Assembly: GCA_900554255.1 (NCBI GenBank)
Contig: USGN01000089.1
Span: 1-5,589, forward strand
DNA length: 5,589 nt
DNA from: an uncultured Collinsella sp.
GTDB taxonomy: Bacteria > Actinomycetota > Coriobacteriia > Coriobacteriales > Coriobacteriaceae
Direction: 5' to 3'
In this document: piece after piece, positions 4,038 to 5,589 of the stretch
How the letters are laid out: the number at the start of each line of letters is the position of its first letter
Numbering within the stretch: the stretch's first letter is position 1
Made by a program: the position numbers and the translations under genes
The notes under the pieces: model-generated
What the model saw: only the letters and a program-made list of their open reading frames with translations
What the model was told of the DNA's origin: nothing
Databases searched by the model: none

Positions 4038-5589
4038 ATGACACCTCTCGCAAAACGTCTCCCGCGCGAGCTGCGCCGCAATATCGGCAAGTACCTGGGC
4101 ATCTTTTTGCTTATGTGCGGAAGCATCGCTCTCACCTCGGGCTTTTTGCTCGCAGCGCATTCCATCGGCTGCCTTATCGACGACATGCGCGATGCGTACA
4201 CGATTGAGGACGGCCGCGTGACCACCTCCTTCGAGGCTACCGACGATCAACTCAAGGCCGCCGAGGATGTTGCCAGTGACGTCGGCGGCGTCACGCTCTA
4301 TAAGAATTTCTCCATCGACGCCATCATCAAAAAGACCGCCGGCGACGACGGCACCAAGCGCACGCTGCGCACCTATGCGCACCGCGCTAAGGTGGACATT
4401 GCGTCCTACTGTGAGGGCAAGGAGCCCAAAACGGACGATGAGGTGGCAATCGACCGTGTCTTCGCCACCAACAACGACCTCGCCGTGGGCGATAAGGTCG
4501 AGCTCGAGGGTCGCACCTACACCATCTGCGGCATCATGACCCAGCCCGATAGCCAGGCGCTGTTCCTCAACAATTCGGACTTTACGGTGAACACCATCAC
4601 CTATGGCGTGGCCGAGGTCACCGACGCCGGCTTTGCCGCGCTCGAGGACGCTGGCGGCGCACCCGCCTACACCTATTCCTTTACCTTTATCGACCGCGAC
4701 CTCTCCGCCGCGGACCGCATCGACGCCGAGCAGGATATGGTAGAGGCGCTCACCGATGCCGATGCACGCGTGGATGACCTCATCGATGCCGATTCCAATC
4801 AGGGTATTGGCTACGCGCGCGACGACGTAGACGGCGACTCCATGATGTGGATGACGCTGCTCGACATCATCATCGTGATCATGGCGTTCGTCTTTGTGGT
4901 CCTTACCGACGCCACCATCGAGGAGGAGAGCGCCATCATCGGCACGCTGCTCGCCAGCGGCTATCGTCGACGCGAGATCGTCCTGCACTACCTTGCGCTT
5001 CCCGCTACCGTGGGCGTGATCGCGGCGCTTTTGGGCACCGCGCTCGGCGTTGTGTTCTTTACCGAGCCCATGCGCAGCCTCTATTACGGTTCGTACAGCC
5101 TGCCTCCCTTCCAGGTGTACTGGAGCTGGGGGATCTTTGTGAAGTGCGCCGTGGTTCCCGCCGCTGCGCTCATCCTCATCACGCTGGCGGGTCTGCTTCG
5201 CAAGATGGGCAAGACGCCGTTGCAGTTTCTTCGCCACGAGGCGAGCGGCAAGTCTGGCACCAAGCGTGGCCTGCAGCTGCCGGAGCGCATGGGGGAGCTG
5301 GTGCGCTTTATCCACGAGGATTCCGACAGCAACGACCTGCTGAAAGCGGCCCTGATCCACTTCTATATCGCCTATCTGCACCCCTACTTTGATGGCAACG
5401 GCAGAATGGCGCGGCTGATGCACCTGTGGTATCTGGTACAGCAGGGGTATTCCTCCGCCCTGTTCGTGCCGCTGTCTGAGTATGTCAACAAGAGCCGCAA
5501 GGGGTACTATGACGCCTATACGCTGGCCGAGGAGAATGCACGCATCAGCGGCGTGCTGGACGTAACGCCGTTTTTGGTGTATTTCATTG
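4038..5589 (+). CDS. FtsX-family ABC permease, N-terminal half, reading in frame into a Fic domain; 3' end outside window
   Basis: One open frame of 517 codons with no stop, running off the window. Residues 1-50 hold a basic start (LAKRLPRELRRN) and helix 1 (about 18-40). Residues 50-265 are an extracytoplasmic domain of the MacB periplasmic-core kind. Helix 2 is at about 271-289, followed by the FtsX-typical cytoplasmic turn EEESAIIGTLLASGYRRREI (295-314), helix 3 (about 318-342), helix 4 (about 366-387) and the closing PLQFLRHE (394-401). That is one complete FtsX module. Homologues with the linker GKSGTKRGLQLPERMG normally continue into a second membrane half. Here, from about residue 415-420, the sequence is a Fic domain instead (see 5295-5589). 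The first 415 residues are a confident partner for the upstream ATPase, probably a MacB-like exporter or cell-envelope transporter. Whether the fused protein exists is doubtful, because codon usage breaks at the same point and the join is near the window end. Confidence 0.85.
   Translation, partial: MTPLAKRLPRELRRNIGKYLGIFLLMCGSIALTSGFLLAAHSIGCLIDDMRDAYTIEDGRVTTSFEATDDQLKAAEDVASDVGGVTLYKNFSIDAIIKKTAGDDGTKRTLRTYAHRAKVDIASYCEGKEPKTDDEVAIDRVFATNNDLAVGDKVELEGRTYTICGIMTQPDSQALFLNNSDFTVNTITYGVAEVTDAGFAALEDAGGAPAYTYSFTFIDRDLSAADRIDAEQDMVEALTDADARVDDLIDADSNQGIGYARDDVDGDSMMWMTLLDIIIVIMAFVFVVLTDATIEEESAIIGTLLASGYRRREIVLHYLALPATVGVIAALLGTALGVVFFTEPMRSLYYGSYSLPPFQVYWSWGIFVKCAVVPAAALILITLAGLLRKMGKTPLQFLRHEASGKSGTKRGLQLPERMGELVRFIHEDSDSNDLLKAALIHFYIAYLHPYFDGNGRMARLMHLWYLVQQGYSSALFVPLSEYVNKSRKGYYDAYTLAEENARISGVLDVTPFLVYFI
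5295..5589 (+). other. Fic (AMPylase-type) domain segment joined in frame to the permease; possible foreign or chimeric DNA
   Basis: From residue 420 (ELVRFIHED) the frame matches a Fic core: LLKAALIHFYIAYLHPYFDGNGRMARLMHLWYL, in which HPYFDGNGRMAR (nt 5379-5414, residues 448-459) is the Fic active-site loop. It has catalytic His448, Asp452 for metal binding, the GNGR anion-binding turn and the final Arg459. Position three is Tyr instead of the usual Phe. ALFVPLSEYVNKSRKGYYDAY, following it, is also typical of Fic proteins. Such enzymes transfer AMP or related groups from nucleotides to protein hydroxyls. The flap and N-terminal region that normally precede the core are absent, no [S/T]xxxE[G/N] inhibitory motif is visible, and the C-terminus is cut off. 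Leucines are 12 CTG and 1 TTG with no CTC, tyrosines favour TAT, and an AGA arginine appears, all unlike the preceding permease. Domain identity is firm; its being part of the same genome or gene is not. Confidence 0.85.

Noticed and set aside
3888..5423. 511-codon antisense open frame opposite the ATPase end and the FtsX-Fic gene
   Set aside because: The sense strand carries Walker B, H-loop, FtsX and Fic motifs across the same bases; the antisense product shows no domain and is a codon-bias shadow.
4038..5589. A toxin-antitoxin (Fic/antitoxin) system or a new defence system built on the Fic domain
   Set aside because: No antitoxin-like small gene or inhibitory-helix motif is visible, the Fic part is incomplete, and its link to this locus is itself doubtful.

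Overview
The window is GC-rich, with codons strongly biased to G/C at third positions, purine-rich ribosome binding sites and tightly packed genes. Together with the protein style and a GTCCCC/GGGGAC intergenic repeat array, this fits a high-GC gut actinobacterium of the Coriobacteriia (Collinsella-like). That assignment is inferred from style, not from a marker gene. The window begins and ends inside reading frames, so it may be a short contig.

Layout: (1) 1-2992, + strand: the end of an ABC-2-type (DrrA-like) ATPase followed by two paralogous-looking ABC-2 permeases of about 400 aa. Their spacing is 9 nt and then a 14-nt overlap, so this is one operon for one exporter with a heterodimeric membrane part. 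(2) 2993-3303: a non-coding gap holding a roughly 226-bp inverted array of short palindromic repeats (2997-3222), then an AT-richer stretch with a probable promoter. (3) 3304-4029: a complete LolD/MacB-type ABC ATPase. (4) From 4038: an FtsX-family permease that should be the partner of that ATPase.

The unusual point is at the right end. The FtsX permease reads through its first four-helix FtsX module and then, without a stop or frameshift, becomes a Fic (AMPylase-type) domain with an intact HPYFDGNGRMAR motif. The switch occurs at about 5280-5297. Leucine codon use changes abruptly at the same place: 12 of 13 leucines are CTG afterwards, against 12 of 43 before, and CTC disappears. The second half of the permease and the N-terminal part of a normal Fic protein are both missing. 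The junction lies about 300 bp from the window end, so a chimeric assembly or a recombination junction is more likely than a functional FtsX-Fic fusion. A real fusion would be new and is easy to test.

The second notable item is the repeat array. Its outermost 31-nt units are inverted copies of each other that differ only at two positions, and those two positions pair in the hairpin stem, so the changes are compensatory.
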